From positions 1,303,941 to 1,367,940 of the forward strand of contig NZ_RQJO01000007.1 in the NCBI RefSeq assembly GCF_003858635.1: a DNA stretch of 64,000 nucleotides, read 5' to 3'. Origin of the DNA: Larkinella rosea (GTDB lineage: Bacteria; Bacteroidota; Bacteroidia; Cytophagales; Spirosomataceae). Shown here piece by piece: positions 46,036-55,481 of the stretch (position 1 is its first letter; the number at the start of each line of letters is the position of its first letter). The notes beneath the pieces are model-generated. The model saw only the letters and a list, made by a program, of their open reading frames with translations, was not told where the DNA came from and did no database searches. The translations under genes were made by a program, and so were the position numbers.

Positions 46036-47139
46036 ATGCTTCGACTACCGGTTTTAACAATTTTGATGGTGCTCATCGCCGGTTTTCTATTTTTCCGGAA
46101 AAAGCAGCCTGCACCCACTACTCCAGCGGGCAAGGGATGCGTGGTTCCGAAAGAATGGCTGGTCAGCAACCCGCATCCGGTCACGCCCGCCGAACACCTC
46201 CGCCCGGCCGATCAGACGTTTTTAACCTACCCGGAATGGTTTCTGGTTCACAGCCCGGCCGAAATGGCGGATTTTGCGCACACTCATACGACCACGACCT
46301 TTCCGTTTTTATACCATGTCAAACAGCTCTGGCAGAGCTACGGCATTGTCTATGACCAGATTAAAGGCAGTTTTCCGTTCAATACCGGCTACCACGTCAT
46401 GATTTGGGTGATTGGCGTAAGCACCACGGTGGAATATGCTTTCAAGACGCTGTACGAAACGATCATTGGGCGGCTCACCAATCCGGCAAACGGAGCCGTT
46501 GTTACCGACGAAGATCAGTTCAATGCCCGGTTGATGCAAGATTACGTGGATTTTATTCGGATGCGGCCCTGGTACGAATTTGACTTTGCGTCCCGAATCC
46601 CGGCTTTGTTTCAAACCACTTCCTTCTTTGGTCCTTATTTTCTGCGCAAACTGGATCGCAAGTACATGCTGTTGACCGAATTACTGGTCAAGACCGGATA
46701 CGGTTATCTAATCAAACTGGGAACCAAAGCGTCCTACGACGAAGCCCTTCCCACGACCGCCGTAGTCGTCGATCGGTTTCCGGGGAGCGGGTTAACCAGC
46801 CATCCCGAAATTCAGGTGGTAAAAGCCGAGTCCGATGGATCGGCGCTGTTGCTCTTACCGCGTTATGAAGCGTTTCATCCGGCGGTTGCAGCCCTCGTTG
46901 CGCAGGGTGTTGGATTTCGGGAAATTGCCGGAAATAATTCCGCGATTCTGCTAACGGTCTTAGCGCCCGATACCTGGAACCCCGGATTTCCTGAATGTAA
47001 ACCGGTATTTACCCAACCTATCAAGACAAAACCGGGATTGAAGCGGGTTGCGGTGGTAACGCCCGTACGGTGGCTGGCCCAAACCGTTCGGTTGCTGAAG
47101 GAGCAGTCCGTTAACATCGAGCATATTTACGATTATTAA
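46036..47139 (+). CDS. Membrane-anchored protein of unknown family, third gene of the oxidase-methyltransferase unit
   Basis: 367 residues. One N-terminal span (LPVLTILMVLIAGFLFF) anchors a large domain rich in aromatic residues and histidine: ADQTFLTYPEWFLVHSPAEM, FAHTHTTTTFPFLYHVKQLW, SFPFNTGYHVMIWVIGVSTT, IRMRPWYEFDFASRIPALFQ. No family recognised. The spaced H and E residues in TYPEWFLVHSP and HTHTTTTFPF would suit a metal or active site. Orientation of the domain is probably periplasmic. The conserved look and tight spacing to the methyltransferase suggest a dedicated partner. Confidence 0.8.
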   Translation: MLRLPVLTILMVLIAGFLFFRKKQPAPTTPAGKGCVVPKEWLVSNPHPVTPAEHLRPADQTFLTYPEWFLVHSPAEMADFAHTHTTTTFPFLYHVKQLWQSYGIVYDQIKGSFPFNTGYHVMIWVIGVSTTVEYAFKTLYETIIGRLTNPANGAVVTDEDQFNARLMQDYVDFIRMRPWYEFDFASRIPALFQTTSFFGPYFLRKLDRKYMLLTELLVKTGYGYLIKLGTKASYDEALPTTAVVVDRFPGSGLTSHPEIQVVKAESDGSALLLLPRYEAFHPAVAALVAQGVGFREIAGNNSAILLTVLAPDTWNPGFPECKPVFTQPIKTKPGLKRVAVVTPVRWLAQTVRLLKEQSVNIEHIYDY

Positions 47140-47243
47140 CCCTGGAATGGCGGACTAAAACGGATTGGCTATTTCCGGAAATGGGAAAGTGTCGCTACCT
47201 TGCCAGCGCTCAACTTTCGTTTGTCATTACGCCCAAACCGTCC

Positions 47244-47729
47244 ATGTCCTACACCATACCCGACAATACCCGCATCGGTCACGTTCACCTGAAAGTAGCC
47301 AACATTGAACGGTCGCTGGCTTTTTACTGTGATCTCCTGGGTTTCTCGCTCGTGACCACCTACGGGAAAGATGCCGCGTTTATTTCGGCGGGTGGCTACC
47401 ACCACCACATCGGACTCAACACCTGGTACAGCAAAGATGCGCCCCCGGCACCCGTTCACGGTGTCGGTTTGTTTCATACCGCCATCCTCTACCCCACCCG
47501 CAAGGATTTATCCATTGCCTTCCGGCGGCTGGTGGAGGCCAGGTACACCATTACCGGCGCTTCGGATCACGGCGTTTCGGAAGCGATTTACCTGAATGAC
47601 CCCGACGAGAATGGCGTGGAACTCTACTGGGACCGACCCCGCGAAGACTGGCCCCTGAAACCCGATGGTTCACTGGAAATGTACACGCGTCCCTTGAATC
47701 TGGAAGCACTTTTACGGGAATCACTTTAA
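47244..47729 (+). CDS. VOC-family protein (glyoxalase / ring-cleavage dioxygenase fold)
   Basis: 161 residues from ATG 47244. VOC metalloprotein with two beta-alpha-beta-beta-beta modules: RIGHVHLKVANIERSLAFYC gives the first metal histidine, GVGLFHTAILYPTRKDL the second (H), and YLNDPDENGVELYWDRPRED the metal glutamate. YHHHIGLNTWYSK is the middle strand. Layout fits catechol-2,3-dioxygenase-like VOC proteins, substrate unknown. An upstream ATG at 47181 was rejected because it adds 21 residues with no fold. Stop lies 2 bp from the stop of the convergent OYE gene. Confidence 0.87.
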   Translation: MSYTIPDNTRIGHVHLKVANIERSLAFYCDLLGFSLVTTYGKDAAFISAGGYHHHIGLNTWYSKDAPPAPVHGVGLFHTAILYPTRKDLSIAFRRLVEARYTITGASDHGVSEAIYLNDPDENGVELYWDRPREDWPLKPDGSLEMYTRPLNLEALLRESL

Positions 47730-47731
47730 CG

Positions 47732-48820
<1,089 letters not shown>

Positions 48821-48857
48821 TTAACCACAAGGCCGGGAAAGGAGTTCGCGAAACGAC

Positions 48858-49193
48858 TCAATCATGGATCAAAAAAACGGGACGCTGCAGGATATCGGGT
48901 TGCCATTGCGAATCGTTGGGCCGCCACGGATTTGCCTGGTCCCGCAATGCCTGCGCAATCGTAATCATTTCATTGCCAAGCTTTCCCTGTTCCTGAACAG
49001 TCAGTCGATCAAACCGCTGCTGCCGGATTGGTTCCCAGTAAAAGAGCTCGGTTTTAGCGTCGTAGATTCCGATGGGAATTTTCTTTTTCTTCGCGTACAG
49101 TTTTCGGAGGGCAGTTGTTGCTTCGGAATGCGTATCGCAAAGAATGTGCGCATACTGTTTCTTCACTTTATAAATCACTGAAAATCGATTCAT
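48858..49193 (-). CDS. Hypothetical protein, 111 residues
   Basis: From ATG 49193: MNRFSVIYKVKKQYAHILCD, a beta-strand pair followed by a helix (SEATTALRKLYAKKKKIPIG) and KTELFYWEPIRQQRFDRL. Soluble, no family recognised. I prefer 49193 to the upstream ATG 49235, since the 14 extra residues show no conserved character. It is 61 bp upstream of the OYE gene on the same strand. Confidence 0.55.
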   Translation of the reverse strand: MNRFSVIYKVKKQYAHILCDTHSEATTALRKLYAKKKKIPIGIYDAKTELFYWEPIRQQRFDRLTVQEQGKLGNEMITIAQALRDQANPWRPNDSQWQPDILQRPVFLIHD

Positions 49194-49640
49194 GCTGATG
49201 AAAGTTTGGGCGAACGGGTTAACTTCTGAGCTCAATTCCGATACCGGAATTCGTAAACCGGTTGCTAGCAGTCCAACTGCGGAAAAGAAGCGTTTGTTTT
49301 TGGGAGGATTGGATCAGCCGGTATTCGTTCGCGTTGCTGAAAGGAGGCAATGTTGTATAAATTAAATAAGGCAGCCTCTTTGCCTGTGTAGTATTTAGTG
49401 TAAATCTAGAAACCTATTCGCAGACTATCAAGCGTTTCTCAAAAAGTTTATACTAATGTATTGAAATTTTTCATTTCCACTTAATAGGATTATTCCAACA
49501 CATCTGGTATTGATTGGCGGGTTTTCGATTTTTCACCCGCCGTGATCTGCAACCCGATTTTAGCGCAGCCCATACTACGCGGTCGCATTTTCAATACAAC
49601 AATCACCAAAATACGGACTTCATTGAACCATCAAATCCCC

Positions 49641-49648
49641 TATTTTTG
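49641..49648 (+). promoter_or_regulatory. Candidate -7 box (TATTTTTG) for the TlpA-like gene
   Basis: Matches TANNTTTG; a TTG lies 15 bp upstream (49624-49626), shorter than the ideal spacing. The leader would be about 120 nt long and would run through the remnant at 49668-49748. Confidence 0.4.
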
Positions 49649-49667
49649 TTCCGAAGACATTACATAG

Positions 49668-49748
49668 AGCCGCAAAGACGATTACCTTTATTCCGACTAC
49701 GCCCTCGGCAATCCCTTTTACGACCGGCTTGTCGGTGAAATTACCTGA
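49668..49748 (+). pseudogene. Possible C-terminal gene remnant
   Basis: Between two stop codons the frame reads SRKDDYLYSDYALGNPFYDR and a few more residues to TGA. The aromatic, charged composition looks like the end of a real protein, yet there is no start codon. It may be the tail of a gene that was deleted, or chance. Confidence 0.25.
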
Positions 49749-49774
49749 ATAAGCAGGCACAAAACCAATCCATC

Positions 49775-50920
49775 ATGAAGTTTCTCTTCGTTAGCGCATT
49801 CCTCACCTTATTGTTGATCGACGGATTTGCGCAACCCAAACCAGTTAAAAAACCGGTTCGGCAGGCCCCGGCCGGTGGGTATACCATCACCGGTTTTCTG
49901 AAAAATGCGGCCAACCGGAAAATCTATTTAACCGAGAACGCTTTCTACAAATCCAGGCAGCAATCGGATACCACGGTAGCGAATGCAAAAGGTCAGTTTA
50001 GTTTTAGGGGGAAACTGGATGAAGCCTCTTTTTTCAGTATTCGGGTGGACGGCAAAACCGGTCCTCAGTATTTCTTTCTCGAAAATTCGCCGGTAACCAT
50101 TACCGGCAATGCCGATTCACTCTGGGCCATTAAAGTAGCGGGGTCTAAAGAAGAAAACATTCGGCAAAAAGTGCAGCAACTGATGCAGGATACAGCCATC
50201 GGCAACCGCTTTAAACGGGCCGAATTGAAATACACCAACGCCAGAGCTATCAATGACGGCGTTGCGATGCAGGCGGCAATCAAAGATCGGCAGGAAGTAG
50301 TGGCGCAGGAGTTAACCCGTGTCAAAAAAATCATTTCAACGTACTCAAACTCCGCCGTTGGTGTCAATGTTCTGAGTGTATTGATCAACATGGGCGACGT
50401 TGCCGGAGCGGATAGCTTGTTGACCCTTATGGAGTCGAATGAGATTGGGAAAACCTTACAGGCCCGGTTTTTCCGGCAGCAGATCGATGTCATGAGTCGA
50501 CTCAATATTGGGAAAATGGCACCGGAATTTGCCCAAACCGATACGCTTGGCAATGTCGTAAAACTGTCTTCCTTCAAAGGCAAGTACGTTCTCGTCGATT
50601 TCTGGGCCAGCTGGTGCGGGCCGTGCCGGGAGGAGAATCCCAACCTGGTGCAAACCTACCAGACATTCAAGAATAAGAACTTTACGATATTTTCCGTTTC
50701 GCTCGATAACAACCGGCAAAACTGGCTGAACGCGATCCGGAAGGACAATTTAACCTGGGCCCACGTCAGTGACCTAAAAGGCTGGAAAAATGACGTTGCG
50801 CAACAGTATGGGATCAGTAGCGTCCCCGCCAATCTTCTGCTCGACCCCACCGGCAAAATTGTAGCCCGGAATTTACGAGGCAACGATTTGAATAAAAAAA
50901 TTCAGGAATTGATTCAGTAA
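49775..50920 (+). CDS. TlpA-family thiol:disulfide oxidoreductase with DUF4369 domain
   Basis: Periplasmic thioredoxin-like protein, 381 residues, signal peptide 1-19. DUF4369 domain at about 33-130 (YTITGFLKNAANRKIYLTEN, GQFSFRGKLDEASFFSIRV) and a helical linker to about 240. The TlpA/AhpC-type domain follows (MAPEFAQTDTLGNVVKLSSF) with the active site FWASWCGPCREENPNL and the cis-proline loop GISSVPANLLLD. It probably keeps periplasmic cysteines reduced or helps cytochrome maturation. Its gene stands alone. Confidence 0.93.
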   Translation: MKFLFVSAFLTLLLIDGFAQPKPVKKPVRQAPAGGYTITGFLKNAANRKIYLTENAFYKSRQQSDTTVANAKGQFSFRGKLDEASFFSIRVDGKTGPQYFFLENSPVTITGNADSLWAIKVAGSKEENIRQKVQQLMQDTAIGNRFKRAELKYTNARAINDGVAMQAAIKDRQEVVAQELTRVKKIISTYSNSAVGVNVLSVLINMGDVAGADSLLTLMESNEIGKTLQARFFRQQIDVMSRLNIGKMAPEFAQTDTLGNVVKLSSFKGKYVLVDFWASWCGPCREENPNLVQTYQTFKNKNFTIFSVSLDNNRQNWLNAIRKDNLTWAHVSDLKGWKNDVAQQYGISSVPANLLLDPTGKIVARNLRGNDLNKKIQELIQ

Positions 50921-50983
50921 GGTGGTTTTCGGTATTCAGTATTCGCTATTAGGTCGGCCCGGTGAAAACCGGATATCCCACCG

Positions 50984-53068
50984 TCAATGCCTGATTGGCA
51001 GGTAGACGTGAAAGGTGGCTCCCTGATTGAGTTCGCTTTCGGCAGTAATGATGCCGCCGTGGCTTTCCACAATTTTGCGGCAAAGGGCTAATCCAATCCC
51101 GGTTCCGGTGAACGACCGGCTGTGGTTCAACCGTTGGAAAATGGTAAAAACCCGCTCGGCGTATTCGGGTTCAAAACCGATACCGTTGTCCTTGAATCGA
51201 ATGTGAATGTAAGGCAGATCCTTATTTAGTCCGCGAATCCGATTAATTTCCGACGGCAATACTTCTTCAGCGTCAATGTCAATGACCGGCCTATTCGTCG
51301 AAAATTTGAGTGAATTACCGATCAGGTTTGAAAATAGCTGATTCAAATGCATCGGAATGGCATCGATCACCGGTAAGCCCCGCTGGCGAATGGTGGCCTG
51401 TTTCTGTTCAATCAGCAATTCAAAATCGGTTTCAACATGTTCCAGCACCTGCCGTAGATCGGTTTTTACAAACCGGTCGGCGGTGTTCGATAAACGCGAA
51501 TAATTGAGTACCGCTTTAATCAAATCCGCCATTCGCTGCGCAGAAGTAGTGATTTTGTGGAGGTATTGCGCCTTCGTTTCGTCATCGTCCTGATTCAGTT
51601 GAAGCAGTTCCGAAAATGACTGAATTTTGCGCAGGGGCTCCTGCAAATCGTGGCTGGCAATGTAGGCAAATTGCTCCAGCTCGTGGTTGGTTTTAATCAG
51701 TACCTGGTTGCTTTCGTGGAGTTCCCGCGTTCGTTGCTGCACCATTTGTTCGAGTTCATCGGCGAGCAGGCGATACCGCTCTTTACTTTCTTCCAGCGCC
51801 TTTTGAATCGCAATTTCGGGACGTAAATCGCGCATGACGGCTCCGACGGCCATGGGCAACCCCGTACTCGGATCGTCGATTCGCAGGCAGTTGTTGTAAA
51901 GCGGAAGTATAGCTCCGGTTTTCACGTTCCGGGCTTCGAACCGACCCGACCACCGGCCGAACTGCATCACCGACGGAATAATTTCGGAACTGACAAATTT
52001 AAACTGCTCCGGTGTGTGCAAATCCGAAATCGGAATAAGCGAAACCTCCTGGTCGTGGTCAATCCCCAGCAATTCTTTGCCGGCTTTGTTGATGTAAGAA
52101 TTCCGTCCGTCCATTTCCAGTACCGACATCAGATCGACGCTATTTTCGACGAGCGTCAATAACTTCTGCTGTTTTTCCCGGGCGCGCACTTCTTCGGTAA
52201 TATCCTGAAGTGTGCCGTTAAACCGGCGGGCAATGCCGTTTTCGTCAAAAAAAGCCCTCCCTTTCGCTTTCACAATCCGCTCCCGGTTTTCGGTCGGACT
52301 AATAAGGGTATACTCGACATCATAATAGCCGCCCGACGAGAGTTGCAGGGCGGTTTCGATCGCTTCCGTCACGCGTTGGCGATCTTTGTCGGCAATGATC
52401 GAGAGGGCCAGCGGCAGGTCGATTTCCTTTTCCGGAGCCAGCCCAAACCACGCTTTAAGCCGATCGTTTCCGGTAAAGCGGTTGGTGGCCGGATTCAGGT
52501 CCCAGGTTCCGAGTTCGGCGGCTTCAATGGCAAACTGGAATTGGTCCTTGCTTTCAGCAATGCTTTTCAGCGTGACAACTTTCTCCGTGGTTTCGCAGCA
52601 GGTCACAAATACTCCGCCAACCTCGCCCGATTCATCGTGAGCCGGACTATAACTAAATGTCCAATAGACATCTTCGAGCGTGCCGTTGCGGTAAATCGGC
52701 AGCAATTGATCTTCGCTCCAGGACGACTCCCCCCCGCTCATGACCTGATCGATCAGCGGTTTTATATCCGACCAGATTTCGGGCCAAATTTCTTCCCCCC
52801 GCTGGCCCAGCGCCATGGGGTGTTTGCCATTATTTCCCAGACTTGGGCGGTAGGCATCGTTATAAAAACAAATGAGATCCCTTCCCCAGAACAGAAACAT
52901 GGGGAACCTGGAATGGAGAATGATACTGAGGGTTGTCCGCAGACTTTGCGGCCAGTTTTCGATGGGTCCCAACGGGTTTTTAGCCCAGTCGACCGATCCA
53001 ATTAACTGACCCATTTCGCCCCCACCGGCGAGAAAACGATACGTTGTATTTGGTACTTGTTCTTTCAT
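50984..53068 (-). CDS. PAS-domain sensor histidine kinase, hybrid partner of the adjacent response regulator
   Basis: 694 residues from ATG 53068. No membrane spans, so a cytoplasmic sensor. Three or more PAS domains (about 35-165; 170-295 with FQFAIEAAELGTWDLNPAT; 300-425 with LTLVENSVDLMSVLEMDGRN), then a coiled coil and a phytochrome-like HisKA domain (FAYIASHDLQEPLRKIQSFS; H is the phosphorylation site) and an HATPase domain (LFSNLIGNSLKFSTN, FKDNGIGFEPEYAERVFTIF, GTGIGLALCRKIVESHGG). The in-frame TTG at 53083 overlaps the regulator stop, but ATG 53068 is a better start. 11 bp separate it from the regulator gene, one transcript. Confidence 0.92.
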   Translation of the reverse strand: MKEQVPNTTYRFLAGGGEMGQLIGSVDWAKNPLGPIENWPQSLRTTLSIILHSRFPMFLFWGRDLICFYNDAYRPSLGNNGKHPMALGQRGEEIWPEIWSDIKPLIDQVMSGGESSWSEDQLLPIYRNGTLEDVYWTFSYSPAHDESGEVGGVFVTCCETTEKVVTLKSIAESKDQFQFAIEAAELGTWDLNPATNRFTGNDRLKAWFGLAPEKEIDLPLALSIIADKDRQRVTEAIETALQLSSGGYYDVEYTLISPTENRERIVKAKGRAFFDENGIARRFNGTLQDITEEVRAREKQQKLLTLVENSVDLMSVLEMDGRNSYINKAGKELLGIDHDQEVSLIPISDLHTPEQFKFVSSEIIPSVMQFGRWSGRFEARNVKTGAILPLYNNCLRIDDPSTGLPMAVGAVMRDLRPEIAIQKALEESKERYRLLADELEQMVQQRTRELHESNQVLIKTNHELEQFAYIASHDLQEPLRKIQSFSELLQLNQDDDETKAQYLHKITTSAQRMADLIKAVLNYSRLSNTADRFVKTDLRQVLEHVETDFELLIEQKQATIRQRGLPVIDAIPMHLNQLFSNLIGNSLKFSTNRPVIDIDAEEVLPSEINRIRGLNKDLPYIHIRFKDNGIGFEPEYAERVFTIFQRLNHSRSFTGTGIGLALCRKIVESHGGIITAESELNQGATFHVYLPIRH

Positions 53069-53079
53069 GAAAACCGCTC

Positions 53080-53481
53080 TCAAGCCGCTGGGCGATCATA
53101 CAACAGTTTAGCCAGCCGGTTTGTTAGTGTTGAAATGAGCGGTGGCTTGGTCAGAAAATCAGAAGCCCCCAGGGCTTTGGTTTCCTGAATATCTTTCAGT
53201 TCGGAGGATGTCGAATAAATGATGATGGGAATATGCTCGATGCGGGCGATTTTTTTAAGTTCCATCAGGCATTGTTTCCCGTGCATCCGGGGCATATTCA
53301 GGTCCAGAAAAATATATTTTGGCATAAAAGTCTCCTCTTTCCGGAGCTTCTCCAACGCTTCGCCACAATCATCTGCCACCACACAAGTCAATGTCGGGTC
53401 CACTTTTTTTAAGGCCAGCGTAAACAGTTCCTGATCGTCTTCGTCATCGTCAATCAGAAAACAAGTAACGGGTGCGCTCAT
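53080..53481 (-). CDS. Single-domain response regulator, Rcp1/CheY-like
   Basis: 133 residues, receiver domain only, no output domain. Acidic pocket in IDDDEDDQEL (11-17), phospho-acceptor D60 in YIFLDLNMPRMHG, S90/T91 and K112 (FLTKPPL) complete the site. Such stand-alone receivers next to PAS/phytochrome-type kinases pass phosphate to other proteins. Divergent from the dehydratase gene; 173 bp between them. Confidence 0.92.
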   Translation of the reverse strand: MSAPVTCFLIDDDEDDQELFTLALKKVDPTLTCVVADDCGEALEKLRKEETFMPKYIFLDLNMPRMHGKQCLMELKKIARIEHIPIIIYSTSSELKDIQETKALGASDFLTKPPLISTLTNRLAKLLYDRPAA

Positions 53482-53591
53482 GCAATCAAACGGGTGAGTA
53501 TACGATGCAAGATATTAAACATAGTTGAGAAATAACGACAGGTATTCATTTAGCAAAAACTTTCTAACTTACCGTCTATTATCGGTTCAGT

Positions 53592-53599
53592 TACCTTTG
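53592..53599 (+). promoter_or_regulatory. Candidate -7 box (TACCTTTG) of the dehydratase gene
   Basis: Exact TANNTTTG match 55 bp upstream of ATG 53655. The -33 region (about 53565-53575) has no clear TTTG. Confidence 0.5.
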
Positions 53600-53654
53600 T
53601 AACGAACAAGATTCACTGGCTTTTTTTATAACTCACTAATCCTCAACCTTTAAA

Positions 53655-55361
53655 ATGTATTTACGTTCCCAAGAATGGTTTGGCCGTACCGGTAAAGACG
53701 GTTTTATTTACCGCGCCTGGATGAAAAACCAGGGTTTTCCGCACCATTTATTTGAAGGTAAACCGGTTATCGGTATCTGCAATACATTTTCTGAACTTAC
53801 ACCCTGCAACGCCCACTTCCGCGATCTGGCCGAAGCCGTTAAACGGGGCGTGTGGGAAGCGGGCGGTTTTCCGCTCGAATTTCCGGTGATGTCGCTGGGC
53901 GAATGCCAGATGAAACCGACCACGATGTTGTTCCGCAACCTCGCAAGTATGGACGTGGAAGAGTCGATTCGGGGCAATTCAATGGATGCCGTTGTGCTGC
54001 TCTGCGGCTGCGACAAAACCACGCCCTCGCTGGTGATGGGGGCTTGTAGCGTCGACCTGCCCACCGTTGTGGTGTCGGGCGGTCCGATGCTCGCGGGAAA
54101 ATACAAAGGACGGAACATCGGAACCTCCGACCTGTGGCGGTTTGCCGAAGCGAACAAGAAAGGCGAAATGTCGCAGGAAGAGTTTGTGGCCGCCGAAGCC
54201 TGCATGGCCCGGAGTCAGGGCCACTGCGCCGTGATGGGAACCGCATCGACAATGGCCGCGATGGTTGAATCACTGGGCCTGGCCCTGCCCGACAACGCCA
54301 CCATACCGGCCGCCGATTCGCGCCGGAAAGTGCTGGCCCACATGGCCGGGATGCAGGCCGTTGAACTGGCAAAGAACAACATTCGTCCATCCCAGATTCT
54401 GACGCGCCAGGCATTTGAAAACGCGATCATGGTAAACGCGGCACTGGGCGGTTCCACCAACTTTATCATTCACCTGACGGCCATTGCCGGTCGGATGGGC
54501 GTTCAGTTGTCGATCGACGATTTCGATAAATTATCGGCTCAAATTCCGCTGCTGGCCAATTTACAGCCGTCGGGCGAGCATTTTGTGGAAGATTTGTTCT
54601 ACGCCGGTGGTCTGCCCGCCATAATCAAGGAATTGCAGCAGTTTTTGCACAACGACGCCATGACGATCAATGGACGCACACTGGGCGAAAACAGTCTGAC
54701 CGCCGAGTGTTATAACCGCGATGTCATTGCTTCCGTCGCCGAACCGTTTAAATCGGAGTCGGGCGTAGCCATCCTGAAAGGAAATCTGTGTCCCAACGGA
54801 GCAGTGTTGAAACCGTCGGCGGCCTCCCCCGAACTGATGCAGCACACGGGCCGGGCGGTGGTGTTCGAGAATATCGATGATTACAAAAAGCGCATCGATG
54901 ACCCGGAACTGGACGTTGATCCATCGTGCGTACTGGTGCTGAAAAACGTGGGGCCCAAAGGATACCCGGGTATGCCGGAAGTCGGCAACATGCAACTCCC
55001 GGCCAAAGTGCTGGCGCAGGGTGTTCACGACATGGTTCGGATTTCGGACGGACGGATGAGCGGCACCGGTTTTGGGACGGTGGTTCTGCACGTTTCGCCG
55101 GAAGCAGCCGTTGGCGGGAATCTGGCGCTGGTGCAGAACGGCGACCTGATTACGCTCGATGTGGAAAAACGCCTGCTGCACCTCCACGTCGAACCGGAAG
55201 AACTCGCCGAACGGCTGACGCACTTTCAGCCGATCGATCTGGGGTATGAAAGGGGCTACACCCGGATGTATATCCACCACGTCTTGCAGGCCCACGAAGG
55301 CGCCGACTTCGACTTCCTGCAGGGCAGTTCGGGGCCGGTGGTGAAACGGGACTCGCATTAA
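53655..55361 (+). CDS. IlvD/Edd-family dehydratase, pentonate (L-arabinonate-type) subgroup
   Basis: Iron-sulfur dehydratase acting on a sugar acid or dihydroxy acid, 568 residues. Three cysteines can ligate a 2Fe-2S cluster: C51 (SELTPCNAHF), C119 (LLCGCDKTTPSL) and C191 (SQGHCAVMG). Their spacing fits the known L-arabinonate dehydratase cluster ligands (C59, C127, C200) almost exactly, and K121 is at the place of the carbamylated lysine. RISDGRMSGTGFGTVVLHVS supplies the C-terminal active-site serine. The N terminus (MYLRSQEWFGRTGKDGFIYR) also favours sugar-acid dehydratases over IlvD. No aldonate dehydrogenase partner is adjacent. Confidence 0.9.
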   Translation: MYLRSQEWFGRTGKDGFIYRAWMKNQGFPHHLFEGKPVIGICNTFSELTPCNAHFRDLAEAVKRGVWEAGGFPLEFPVMSLGECQMKPTTMLFRNLASMDVEESIRGNSMDAVVLLCGCDKTTPSLVMGACSVDLPTVVVSGGPMLAGKYKGRNIGTSDLWRFAEANKKGEMSQEEFVAAEACMARSQGHCAVMGTASTMAAMVESLGLALPDNATIPAADSRRKVLAHMAGMQAVELAKNNIRPSQILTRQAFENAIMVNAALGGSTNFIIHLTAIAGRMGVQLSIDDFDKLSAQIPLLANLQPSGEHFVEDLFYAGGLPAIIKELQQFLHNDAMTINGRTLGENSLTAECYNRDVIASVAEPFKSESGVAILKGNLCPNGAVLKPSAASPELMQHTGRAVVFENIDDYKKRIDDPELDVDPSCVLVLKNVGPKGYPGMPEVGNMQLPAKVLAQGVHDMVRISDGRMSGTGFGTVVLHVSPEAAVGGNLALVQNGDLITLDVEKRLLHLHVEPEELAERLTHFQPIDLGYERGYTRMYIHHVLQAHEGADFDFLQGSSGPVVKRDSH

Positions 55362-55368
55362 CTTATGG

Positions 55369-55468
55369 GTTGTTTCACGGAGTTGAGCGGAAGTTGCAGA
55401 GTTAAGCGGAGTTTATTAAATTTTTCTCCGCTTAACTCTGCAACCTCCGCTCAACTCCGCGAAACAAC
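55369..55468. terminator. Long inverted repeat between convergent genes
   Basis: Arms 55369-55410 and 55427-55468 (42 bp, two mismatches, 16-nt loop) between the dehydratase stop and the convergent isomerase stop. Probably a two-way terminator; the sequence is unrelated to the other long hairpins. Confidence 0.78.
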
Positions 55469-55481
55469 TTAACTCTTGTTT

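Larger units (their letters stand above)
49194..49774 (+). other. Non-coding gap with hairpin, promoter box and a possible gene remnant
   Basis: 581 bp without an intact gene. Contents: a 7-bp hairpin GGCGGGT / ACCCGCC at 49516-49541; a TATTTTTG box at 49641-49648 that could be the -7 element for the thioredoxin gene; and a short coding-like stretch at 49668-49748. The middle (about 49360-49500) is A/T-rich. Confidence 0.5.

Noticed and set aside
53069-53083. Upstream TTG start for the histidine kinase, overlapping the regulator
   Set aside because: ATG 53068 lies 11 bp after the regulator stop and needs no rare start; the extra five residues are not conserved in character.
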